A stretch of DNA of 64,000 nt, from contig JANSLP010000158.1 of assembly GCA_029298735.1 (NCBI GenBank), forward strand, positions 1 through 64,000, written 5' to 3'. Both the position numbers and the translations under genes were made by a program. The notes under the pieces are model-generated. The model was given only the letters and a program-made list of their open reading frames with translations. It had not been told where the DNA came from and searched no databases. Each line of letters begins with the position of its first letter. Position 1 is the first letter of the stretch. This document shows, piece by piece, positions 40,000 to 49,117 of this stretch. The DNA comes from Ophiostoma sp. CBS 140.51. Lineage: Eukaryota > Ascomycota > Sordariomycetes > Ophiostomatales > Ophiostomataceae.

Positions 40000-41232
40000 T
40001 CAGCACCACACGCCGTTCTGGCCGCCGCGGCTCATGACAAGCATCTCGTAGCCGTCGACCTTGCCGCGCAGGTTTGTGTTTTCGCGGGCCAGGGCCTCGT
40101 TGCGGCGTTCAAGGTGGGCAATGTACTCGGTAGCCTTGCTGAGAATGGTGGCCTTGTTCAGCTTGTGAGCCGGGGTCAGGCCGCCCAGATCCTCGCCGTC
40201 AGCGCCAGCTTCGGGCGCAAACGAGGTGAGCATGTTGTCGTTGTCCTCGTCTTCCGAGCCGCCCGTAGAATTGCTTCGGCGAGCCACAACACGCAGAGAG
40301 GGGACAGAGTCGCGCAGCGCCAGGATCTTGTCATTGAGGTTGGTGCGGTAGCGCTTCTCAATGAGGTTGTGGGCGGTCTTCTTGGGCGGTTGGCCCGCGG
40401 TCGTCTGCTTCTGCTGTGTGGTAGCAGTAGACGTGGGAGACCGCGGCGAGCGCGACTGGGAGGAGGCGGCACTCGAAGACTTGCGCTTCAGGCTGCTGCT
40501 GGCAGTGGCCGAATTGCTGTTGCGCGAAGTGGAGGACGACTTGCGCACGGCATAACGGCGGTCACGGGCGGGCATGGTGATGTTCTTCATGGCGCTGTCG
40601 GATGTCGAGTCAGACGGTGAAACGGAAGCCTCTTGCTGTTCCTCTTCGTCTTCTTCCTGCTTCGGTTGCTGTTTCTGGGCCGGCAGACCGAAATCGTCTG
40701 CAACGGTATTGTTGGACAGCTGGAGTGGGTTGATGGCGGGGCTCACAGAGAGATCCCGGCCGAGAGAGGGGAAGGTGGTGGCAAAGAGCAGAGGGCTGTT
40801 GCCGGGCTCAGGCTTGATAAAGGAGAACTCGTCGGCGTCGGGTGACTCGATCTTGTTCCAGGCATCAAAGTCGTCCGTGGCGGCGGAGAAAGCAAAGGGG
40901 TTGGCCGTGGTGGGCGAGACGGGAGAACCCAAGGAGAGCGGAGAGTCGGCACTGAAGTCTGTGCCGTAGCTGTTGTTTGTGAAGTTGGTGTACTCGTCAA
41001 GAGAGTAGCCGTAGAGGGAGTCTGGTGAACAGGAGAAGGTGTCTTGTGCTTGTTGTTGTTGCTGTTGTTGCTGCTGGAGCTGGAGCTGGAGTTGCTGTTG
41101 TTGTTGGAGCTTCTGCTTCTGTTGTCTCTGGATCTGCTGCTGCTGTTGTTGACGGTTTTGAAGCTGCATCTTCATAGGAAAAGTAAAGGCAGACGAGGAC
41201 GGCAGAGAGGATATGGGCTGACAGACGTCCAT
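40000..41232 (-). CDS. bHLH transcription factor, SREBP-type basic region
   Basis: A single-exon nuclear factor of 410 aa from the ATG at 41232. Residues 23-63 are nearly all Gln (poly-Q activation-like tract), then a Ser/Pro/Thr-rich region with an acidic Gln/Glu segment (190-201). The bHLH runs from about 284 to 380: basic helix KKTAHNLIEKRYRTNLNDKI with the Tyr that marks SREBP-type proteins, helix 1 ALRDSVPSLR, an unusually long acidic/Ser loop (316-355) and helix 2 KLNKATILSKATEYIAHLERR, continuing into a short leucine-zipper-like coil. No transmembrane segment is present, so this is not a full membrane SREBP. It resembles the soluble fungal HLH regulators of hyphal development and secretion. 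SREBP-type bHLH proteins recognise E-box or SRE elements. Confidence 0.88.
   Translation of the reverse strand: MDVCQPISSLPSSSAFTFPMKMQLQNRQQQQQQIQRQQKQKLQQQQQLQLQLQQQQQQQQQAQDTFSCSPDSLYGYSLDEYTNFTNNSYGTDFSADSPLSLGSPVSPTTANPFAFSAATDDFDAWNKIESPDADEFSFIKPEPGNSPLLFATTFPSLGRDLSVSPAINPLQLSNNTVADDFGLPAQKQQPKQEEDEEEQQEASVSPSDSTSDSAMKNITMPARDRRYAVRKSSSTSRNSNSATASSSLKRKSSSAASSQSRSPRSPTSTATTQQKQTTAGQPPKKTAHNLIEKRYRTNLNDKILALRDSVPSLRVVARRSNSTGGSEDEDNDNMLTSFAPEAGADGEDLGGLTPAHKLNKATILSKATEYIAHLERRNEALARENTNLRGKVDGYEMLVMSRGGQNGVWC
41044..41170 (-). repeat. CAG/CAA repeat coding the poly-Gln tract
   Basis: CAG/CAA/CTG-type triplet repeat inside the bHLH gene, a likely site of length variation. Confidence 0.75.
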
Positions 41233-42860
41233 GATGAATGATGAATACGGACGGGCGGCTGGCACGAGGGTGGCGTTGGGTGGTGGGCAGGGGGGGTGTA
41301 AGTGGTGTAAGTGGTGTTTGGGTATGGGAAGGATGTAAAGTGTGGTGAACTGACACAGATGGTCAGAGCCTTGGTGCTAGGGATTTGGTGATCTGGTGAA
41401 GCTGGTGGTCGATGGTGGCACGACTGGTCCAAAGCGAGACGGGCATCGCGGGCATTTCATATAAGTAGGCAAGAACAGGTTGCAGACAGGAAAAGGAAGG
41501 CGCGAGGCGCGACCAATTGCCTGCACTTCCCGTCGAGCGGCGCCCAGCCGTTGCCGGCCCACACACGAGGCTCGACCGGAGCATTTCCCAGTGCGAAAGA
41601 CGTCAGTCTGACTCCTTTGTGTGCTGTTTTGGTGCTCCGGTCCCGTTTTGTTCCTGGGCCTGCCTGAGGCGCCTGAGGTAGATGTGTGTGAGTGTGGGTT
41701 GAATGTGGGTGGATGAGTGAGGGCTCTGCAGTCCCAAGTCCCTGGGCGAGCCAGGGCATGTGCGCGTGTTAGTGCTCAGTGCGCCGGAAAAGCGTGTTAG
41801 TTGGGGAAGGAGCCCCCCATGCGCCAGGGCGAGACCCACCCGTCCGGCCAGCGGTGGGCATATGCGCAAAACCGAACCATCGAAAATCTCCTGTCTTACG
41901 ATGAAGGGTGGGACAATGTGCCTAGAACGGTACAGGGGCGGCAGGTGCGGTAGTAACAGCAACTGCGTGTGTTTGGTAGTGGTCTTGTTAGGGAAGGACC
42001 CAACGACCAAGTAGCGCGGAGGCTCCCGCTTGCCGGCGGTGGCACGCTTTATGGGCGGTTTGGACCTGGAACCACAATGCGCCCGAGGTGGAATGGAAGC
42101 GGGAGTTCAAGCATCTAGGTGAGATGTTTGCATCTGGCAGGCGTTGAAGGTTTTTTTGACGGGGGTTGTATTACCCTACGGAGTGGCTGCAAGTGTACAG
42201 ACTCTCGACTAGGAGTATTGATTGCCATTTCGACAGCCGTAGTGGCTCCTTCTACAATAGGAGAATATGCATTGCGGAAGTTATTGCATTCGTTTCTGTT
42301 CGTTGTTTGCTCTTTCCTTTGCTGGATCTGCCCCGCTGCTCCTTCCTCGGTCGGCATCGCAAGAGCCTGTGATCACCAAATAGGGGAACCGTGCAATGGC
42401 TTCGTTAGCGTACCTTCCAATGCGGGAATTGAAGACAGAAATGTGCCCAAGATGCGCCCAAGATGTGCCCATAATACAAACCACGACTCATGGTGATCTC
42501 GATGCCGTTTCCCAACGCTTTCCGTTGGATCGTATTCGGTCACAGGCTCACACTCCTCACACTCCTTGCACGCGTGGTTCACTCAGCCGCCAGTCAGTGA
42601 GTGTAGTTTTCACTCATCACATACAGCTCACGGTTGCTTGAGATGATGAGAGTGAGAGCCAATTACTACGCTCGTAATGACAAGGCCACGAGTCAGGGTC
42701 GCAACTGCCGCATTGAGCTTATGAGAATTCGTAAATACGACAAGAACGGCAAGTGTAGCCAGTGCAGCCAGTGCAGCCCTTGGCTCTTTCCAAACACGGC
42801 CACAACGACAAAACATTTCTTGTTTCTTATTTCTTATTCCTTACAAGGAAAGAACTCAAC
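41233..42860. other. 1.6-kb intergenic, bHLH promoter
   Basis: No supported gene. The bHLH leader and promoter lie at 41233-41600. A weak TATA-like TTATATG (minus strand) is near 41460. Confidence 0.45.
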
Positions 42861-43186
42861 ATGGCCTCTAAGGGAAAGAACGAATCGAAAAGCAAGACGT
42901 CACGGGATCTGGCCAAGAAGACCCTAGAGTCGCCGTTTGTGTAGATCGTCACGGTAAGGTACGGTGTAAAACAAATCCCCTCCAAATCCCGGCAACAAAA
43001 CATTTAAGTGGAAGAAGTACTTTCTTTAGCCAGGGCCGCCCTGTTGTCCCAAGAATGGGGTTTGTAGCAAATGCCCTTCCATCCAAAGCCAAAGCCAAAA
43101 GGCCATCTGAAAAGCAAGTAAAAATGCACATCAAAATTGACACAATGACAGCAAGAGTAAAACAAGTCATGGAGAACAAAAAATAA
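42861..43186 (+). CDS. Uncertain short spliced gene
   Basis: An ATG at 42861 opens a 27-codon frame (MASKGKNESKSKTSRDLAKK) that stops at 42942. If the donor-like GTAGAT at 42941 joined the acceptor CTTTAG at 43029 (89-nt intron), the frame would run on to a stop at 43184-43186 and give a basic 78-aa protein whose second part reads RMGFVANALPSKAKAKRPSEK and then KQVKMHIKIDTMTARVKQ. The composition looks protein-like, but the donor is poor, no CTAAC branch is visible, and I recognise no family. It may be a real microprotein gene or a relic. Confidence 0.18.
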
Positions 43187-43976
43187 AAAAATAAAAGAGA
43201 GACAAGAAAACGCCTAGAACACCCACAGAAGGATTCGAAGCGAACGCCGTGTAAGATATTTTCTCCGCGACAGCTCTTAGAAGTCGGAAAAGTGCACCAC
43301 GCCGAGAATTCTCCAACGTGGTTTTTGGCTGGTTTTGACGGCTGGCCCCACTGGAAAGCCACTTGGATCCAATCACACGTCACGCCGCAAAAATGGCCTG
43401 ATTTCATCAGTCGTTCTTTCTTCTTCCCACTTTGTCGCCTCTTTCCTTGCCATGGGTCGTTTTCTCGGGTCTGGCCGGCTGCGATCATCGTATCTGCAAT
43501 ATTGAGCTGCCCGATTGTTCGCGATGCCATTGTCTGCCCTTTTTTGCTTTTGCTCTGGAATACCCTACCCTTTTCTCGGTCATTCGCTGCACCGAGCACG
43601 ACGTAAAAGGATCAAACCGATAAAACAAAATTCATGATTCACGTGCATATGGCGGCGGTGGCCGAGGAAATGTTCGGCCAGTTGCTGCTTTGGTCTTTGC
43701 GCCGCTGATTGGCCAGCACGACATCACCAAAACAAGATGAGCTTCACTTTGCGACAGACAACTTTTTTTTTACTTCGTCTATCCCTATGACTATCAAATT
43801 CAAAAAAAAAAACCGAATTAAAAACTACCAAATTTTGACTTGTATTACGGCACAATGGCAGCCTCTGCGAAGTCGAATGGACCCAACACAATTTCCCCCG
43901 GATGAAAGGAAAGCTCCAGCACCTCGACTTTCATCTCATCCTTGCCTTTCAACCTCTCACCTTTGATTTTCTAACC
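43187..43976. other. Intergenic, no supported gene
   Basis: Lies between the uncertain short gene and the stop of the CDH-cytochrome gene. A-tracts at 43190 and 43800. A 216-codon minus-strand frame (42949-43599) crosses it but has no motifs. Confidence 0.45.
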
Positions 43977-45359
43977 TCAATCATCACCATCATCGTCACC
44001 TCCAGCACCTGCACCTGCTCCTCCGCCAAAACCGCCGCCGAGGCCACCGCCGAATCCACCACCACCAAACCCGCCAAAACCGCTTCCGCCTCCACGTCCA
44101 CTGCCAGAACCAGTGCCTACACCACCACCGAGGCCACCACCGCCAAAGCCACCACCAGCACCACCTCCGAGTCCGCCGCCACCAAGTCCACCACCGCCGA
44201 ACCCACCAAAACCACCGCTGCCACCGCCGCGGCCGTTGCCGTAGCCAGTGCTGCTGCCATCATCATCACCGTCATCACCATCATCACCGCCCCCGCCAGT
44301 GCTGCCTCCACCACCATAGGCAGGCACCGTGCAGTACCGGCCACCACCGAAGCCGCCGAAGCCACCGAAGCCGCCCCGGCTGCACGGTGTAGGCACGGCA
44401 GTCGGCTGGAAGGGATTTCCACCACCAACACGTGGAGTCGATGTCACAGTGACAGTCACGGTGACGCCCGTCGGGCGAGCAGGTGTGCCTTTAATCGTGG
44501 TGGGCGCGTAGCTGGCGTCAATGGTGGTCTGGGCAATGGGTGTCGTCTTGGCCGGCTGGCCCTGGCCAGGCTGTGTCTGCGGGAGACCGATGGTGGTCGT
44601 GGGAATGTTCTTAGGCAGGGTCGGCACCGGCAGGTTGGCAGACGAAGCACTACCGTCACCGTCACCGCCTGGAGACTCTGACGGGTTGCTGGACAGGTAC
44701 AACAAGTACCGCTGGAAGGTATTGGAGTCGACCTTGCCAACACTCAGATCGTGCAGCACGACGCCCTTCTCCGAGTGAATGGAAATTGTGCTCAGGTTGC
44801 TGCTGGGCGTCGTCGGCGCCGTCTTGCTGGTGGCATAGCCAATTTTGTTGACGCTGTTGGGGTTCAGCGACGTGCTGTTGGTGCCCCAGATGCTGCAGCC
44901 ATGGCACACCGCGTCGACTGTCCAGTGCGTGGCGTTCTTGACCGTGTTGAGCACATTGTACGAGGCGCCCGTGTACGCAGTCGGCGGCGTGTGCCCGACC
45001 GCCCAGCGCGACGAGGCCACGCCCTTGTCGCCGTTGACCCAGACCAGCCCCAGCGGGTTCTGGGCCATGGACCCGCCAAAGGCCAGTCCGGCCCAGCCGA
45101 CAGCAACGGGCGCCACGACCTGGACGAGCGTGTCAAACGGAGCTTTTTGCACTTCGGGGATGGCGAAACGGAACACGGTGCCCGACGTGGCGGCCGTGAA
45201 CTCGGAGTAGCACACAGTGGCGCCGAGAGAGTTGTCGCAGTATCTCGCCGTCTTGGGTGACGCAGGGGCCTGGCGGGGGTGGATGGCGGCGGCCGATGCC
45301 AATGTGGCCTGGCTTGCAAGTGCAAGCGCCGCCAGGTTGGCGACGTTGAAGTTTCCCAT
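43977..45359 (-). CDS. Secreted CDH-type cytochrome domain protein (AA8/DOMON) with Gly-rich tail
   Basis: A single-exon protein of 460 aa from the ATG at 45359, with a signal peptide (about 1-24). Residues 30-220 match the cytochrome domain of cellobiose dehydrogenase: ARYCDNSLGATVCYSEF start, WAGLAFGGSMAQNPLGLVWVNG with the expected heme-ligand Met, and a CHGCSIW Cys-x2-Cys segment. No FAD/GMC dehydrogenase domain follows. Instead there is a Thr/Pro-rich linker (about 255-330) and then about 120 residues of Gly/Phe repeats (GGFGGFGGGG) ending in an acidic GGDDDGDD. The protein is probably an extracellular b-type heme electron carrier, perhaps for lytic polysaccharide monooxygenases, or a wall protein. 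The Gly tail is not part of the usual family layout. Confidence 0.85.
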   Translation of the reverse strand: MGNFNVANLAALALASQATLASAAAIHPRQAPASPKTARYCDNSLGATVCYSEFTAATSGTVFRFAIPEVQKAPFDTLVQVVAPVAVGWAGLAFGGSMAQNPLGLVWVNGDKGVASSRWAVGHTPPTAYTGASYNVLNTVKNATHWTVDAVCHGCSIWGTNSTSLNPNSVNKIGYATSKTAPTTPSSNLSTISIHSEKGVVLHDLSVGKVDSNTFQRYLLYLSSNPSESPGGDGDGSASSANLPVPTLPKNIPTTTIGLPQTQPGQGQPAKTTPIAQTTIDASYAPTTIKGTPARPTGVTVTVTVTSTPRVGGGNPFQPTAVPTPCSRGGFGGFGGFGGGRYCTVPAYGGGGSTGGGGDDGDDGDDDGSSTGYGNGRGGGSGGFGGFGGGGLGGGGLGGGAGGGFGGGGLGGGVGTGSGSGRGGGSGFGGFGGGGFGGGLGGGFGGGAGAGAGGDDDGDD

Positions 45360-46797
45360 GGCGGACTGTCGAAAACGAAAATGGTCAAGCAAGGTTATCG
45401 TTGATACAGTCTACTTGCAGCCTGGGTCGGTGAATGGAGAGAAGACGGGCCTAGAATCAAACATCGAGGTGTACGATGAAGAAGGGCAGAGGCCAGGCAT
45501 AAGAAGGAATGGCCATGGATATACCATTTATGCCATCCTTTCTGGTTCTCCTCCCATCCACTCTTTCTACCTTTGCGGCAAGGAAGTGTTCAACAGGGCT
45601 CATATTGCACCTTGTTCGGGCACATATTACGACGAGGCGGCGAATATGAAGCTGACGCGTTATTGGCAAACTTCATATGTGCCTCTTCTGTTGCTGTTTG
45701 TACAGTGTCTCTTATGAACCGTCCAGGTACCCCATTTTCCATCCTCGGCCGAGCCGATATCCGTATGCTCTATTTGTTTGTTTGTTTGTTTCCTTGTTCT
45801 GTGTCTTGCACTTTTTCCTTTTTATTGACTGGCCATGTTCTTTCCTGAAGTCTTTTTTTATTCTTTGCCAAGTGCAAGTGTATTATCTGCCACCACAGCT
45901 CTCGTCCATGGATTTGTTCTTCGATACCAAGTGGTCTCCCATCATAGTAGATCAAGTAGATTGACGACTCTATCTAGGCCCTCTGCCTTGAACGACGGCC
46001 AATCGGGAGAGTTGAATTTGCAAAATTGCCGAGTCGTCTAAAGTAGCCAAGAACCTTCAGGAAAGGGACGAACAGAAGAGAACTTTATTATTGTCATTGT
46101 TGATAATTCCCTTTCTTCCTTTGGCCAGGACGGAACTTGAGTCCCATCGTCCCCGCCTCTAATGCTTGGCTACCCCATGCTGTCACTGGCAAGAAAGTTT
46201 TGCTTGTTCACGGTGGGTATTTACATGGAGAACAGTCTGCCAACTATGTATTTTTGGTATTATTTGCCTACACAGCGGGACACAAATTGAACCGATTTAC
46301 CATCCACGGCTGATCGTGTGTGGGATGTATCCAAGAAAGTCCCCATATGTATTTTACACAGTCATATTTGGCTGAGAAGAGACCCCAGATATGCCGTCTG
46401 CCTTGCCAGGGGTAAATCAGGCTTAATTTGACGACGGGAAAGAAGACAAGATGAACATTCAGCCAACCAGCATTTTTGCTTACAAAAGAAGAAGGAGGAA
46501 AGGTCAAAATGAGTGCAAAAGAGGGAACTCTTATTGAGCAAAAGACATAAAATCAAAAGCAAACGTTACAGCACAATTTATATTGAGCTTGCGGGAGCAG
46601 CACTCTGGCAGAAGATGAGAACCAAGAGCACGACATTCAAAGGCTGTATGTGACAGCCCAAACCTTCCCCATCATCTGGCGGCTCAATTACCTGCCGCGA
46701 CAAATGTTCTCGAGTAACATGCCAAGTCTCGCCTATGCAAGACAGTCGATCTGCTGGGGAATCGAATAGGTAGTGGTTGTCTGTTCTGTGAATTAAA
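45360..46797. other. 1.4-kb intergenic region
   Basis: Promoter of the CDH-cytochrome gene at the left and the 3' flank of the hydrolase at the right. A TTTG microsatellite lies at 45773-45790. No supported gene. Confidence 0.5.
45773..45790 (+). repeat. (TTTG)n microsatellite
   Basis: Four to five perfect TTTG units in a row. Confidence 0.8.
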
Positions 46798-47634
46798 TCA
46801 ACTGGCAGCTGTTGCAGCTTCCGAACTGGCTTCCCCGACATTCTCGCCGAAAAGATGCTTTTTGAGAAACGCCACAGCGTCATCAATACCACTGGGCGCG
46901 TTGAACCAATGCCCGCCGTCTGGGTACTCCTTCCAGGTCACCTGGGCCCCAAAGCGCAACATTGTGTCTCGCAGCGCGTGTCCTGTGCTGATGGGCACAA
47001 GATCATCGTCGGTGCAGTGCTCAAGCAGCATTGGCGTGTTCTTGAGAACTTCCGCATTGTCTGGGACGTCTGGCACGCCGAGAATGGTGCGCAGCTCCTC
47101 CAGTGGGCGACTAACGTAGGGACAGCGAGACGAAAAGGTCATCAACGCGCCCAGCCTATTCAACTTGTGGTCTGCAGCAATGACCGAGCCTGGTGGAGGT
47201 GGCGGTATGGCCAGGTTGAACATGGTATGTGCACTTGTTGCGCCGCCCATGCTGATGCCCGCGAGGATGACCTTGTCCCAACGGCCCCCCAACCGCTCGG
47301 CCTCAGCTGCCAGAATAAGTCTGATGGCCGGCACAATCTCTTGTAAACCGAACACCTGAAGCTCCTCGCGTTCAGAGAAGTCGGCCGTGCTCCAGGTGTC
47401 GAACCACTGGTGCATGATGCCATTGCCGTTGGCACACCGTCGTACGGGTGCCTGTGGAAATATCCATCGAAAACAAGGGAAAGCTCCGTAGAGCGGTTTG
47501 TTGTCTGAACCCCATGAGTAGCCAGCTGTTCTGGCAAAATTCTTTGCGGTGTCACCGCGGCCGTGGAGGAACACGACGGTGTGCGTGTGCGGCGCCGAGG
47601 GCTCAATGACAACTGTCGGAAGGTCCATGGTCAT
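46798..47634 (-). CDS. Acyl-protein-thioesterase-like serine hydrolase
   Basis: A single-exon alpha/beta-hydrolase of 278 aa without a signal peptide. The family is the phospholipase/carboxylesterase (APT1/LYPLA-like) group: VVFLHGRGDTAKNF (20-33) is the oxyanion-hole segment, Ser128 sits in AGISMGGA, Asp210 in HCTDDDLVP, and His242 in GGHWFNAP. WFDTW (77-81) is also typical of the group. Such enzymes remove acyl groups from proteins or cleave lysophospholipids or short esters in the cytosol. A Pro run (144-148) lies in the lid region. Fungal genomes carry several APT-like paralogues, and this one is longer than Apt1 (about 230-240), so a non-canonical substrate is possible. Confidence 0.86.
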   Translation of the reverse strand: MTMDLPTVVIEPSAPHTHTVVFLHGRGDTAKNFARTAGYSWGSDNKPLYGAFPCFRWIFPQAPVRRCANGNGIMHQWFDTWSTADFSEREELQVFGLQEIVPAIRLILAAEAERLGGRWDKVILAGISMGGATSAHTMFNLAIPPPPPGSVIAADHKLNRLGALMTFSSRCPYVSRPLEELRTILGVPDVPDNAEVLKNTPMLLEHCTDDDLVPISTGHALRDTMLRFGAQVTWKEYPDGGHWFNAPSGIDDAVAFLKKHLFGENVGEASSEAATAAS

Positions 47635-49117
47635 AACGTGTAGAGAGAAATTCCATGTAGATGCACATAAAATCAGATATTCGTCGTTGAAAGGTTTTGT
47701 ACCGTGGAAATTAGACAGGAAGGAGCAACTGAGACTTCATCGTTGCCTAATTGTCCACTCGGAGAAGGATAAAACTGCAGCATTATGTCAGCATCTGGGG
47801 AAAATGCACCGCACATATGAGGAGACGTAGTTTGCTGCTCAGTCGAGAGTGACGAGGGTTTTTATATGTTAATTAGTCTTTTGTGTCGTGATTTTCACGA
47901 TATTATTGTAGCTACGCTCTTTCGCAGTTGGCGATTTTGTTTTGGTTACTTGTAAAAAAAAAAACTTAAAAAAAGAGCAAGGATAAAAAAATACTCACTA
48001 TGAATCAGAACAGAAATTCAACAGAGATGGATTGTAGATTTTAAAACAAACAAAATATCAAGAAAAATACCTAAAATAGAGAGAAGAAAAAAGACAAAGA
48101 AAGAGAGGCTCTAACATTTACCAATCAACAGCGTGTTGCAATACCGACAGTGACAAACACCTTGTAGAATACGCAGCAACCACCACCAACCAACTTTCGG
48201 TCTCCCAACAAATACTTCTTGCACCGATTTCGATATGAAATTGATACACCAACGATGATAACGATAGAACAAAATTCACGCCGTCACACTTTGCACAACT
48301 AAGATGCTTCCCTTCGCCATCTGACGGTCGCCTGCTATCTCTCATATTAGCCCACGGTCTCATCATTAGACGGCAAATTGCACACGTTCCTCACTTGAAA
48401 GGAAGACAAGAACTAAGACAGCACAGCAAATCCCCTTCTTCTCTCACAAATGATACCTCGTGTGCTTGTATTGTGTACGAGTGCCCACTGCTACCCACCA
48501 CCTACTGACACTGCGACTGGCTAAGATGGGGCATTATGTCCAGGATTGCACCGCCGAGACAAGCAGACTCTTTTTTTGTAAGCCGTCTTATCTGTCTGCC
48601 GTCGAGATAACGTTCCATGGGCCAATGCGCCGAGAGGGGAAGGCACACATATGATCGCCACACAAAAAGGCGGGCAAAGACGTGAGAGAGAGAGAGCGGG
48701 CACGGCTTGGCAGATGATCGGCAGAGGCCGCTGTAACATGGGGCTAGAACATGTATCTTTTCATCCTTTGCACCTACCAAATCCAGACGATATCGCTGAG
48801 AATACATCCGGCCGGGATAGGTCTTGCCCGACGCAGCAACGAGCAACGAGCAATGCCGCGCCGTAATATACTTCGATGCGCATGGCTAGAAAAGGGTGGC
48901 AGACGAGGGGGGAGCGTCTCTTTTTGCGCCGCTGACCTTCTTTGTGCACCCATTTCCTGGTTTATGTTTGTGTTCAATTTGAGGGAAAGCAAGAAGCTAC
49001 AGACATACTCTCTGGCAATCGTGAATTTGTTGTGCGACAAATAAACTTTTGACTTTCATGACAATACATTACAACCTAAGAAACAATCAAACAAATACCA
49101 ACGTCTCCCTCCCCACC
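47635..49117. other. 1.5-kb divergent promoter region
   Basis: Lies between the divergent hydrolase and sugar transporter genes. AT-rich at 47940-48110 with A tracts; a GA microsatellite at 48683-48696. The sugar transporter frame is open upstream to 49058. No supported gene. Confidence 0.5.
48683..48696 (+). repeat. (GA)n microsatellite
   Basis: Seven consecutive GA dinucleotides. Confidence 0.75.

Noticed and set aside
42949..43599. 216-codon minus-strand frame
   Set aside because: No motif, low-complexity hydrophobic segment from A/T tracts, and it starts without a convincing ATG context.
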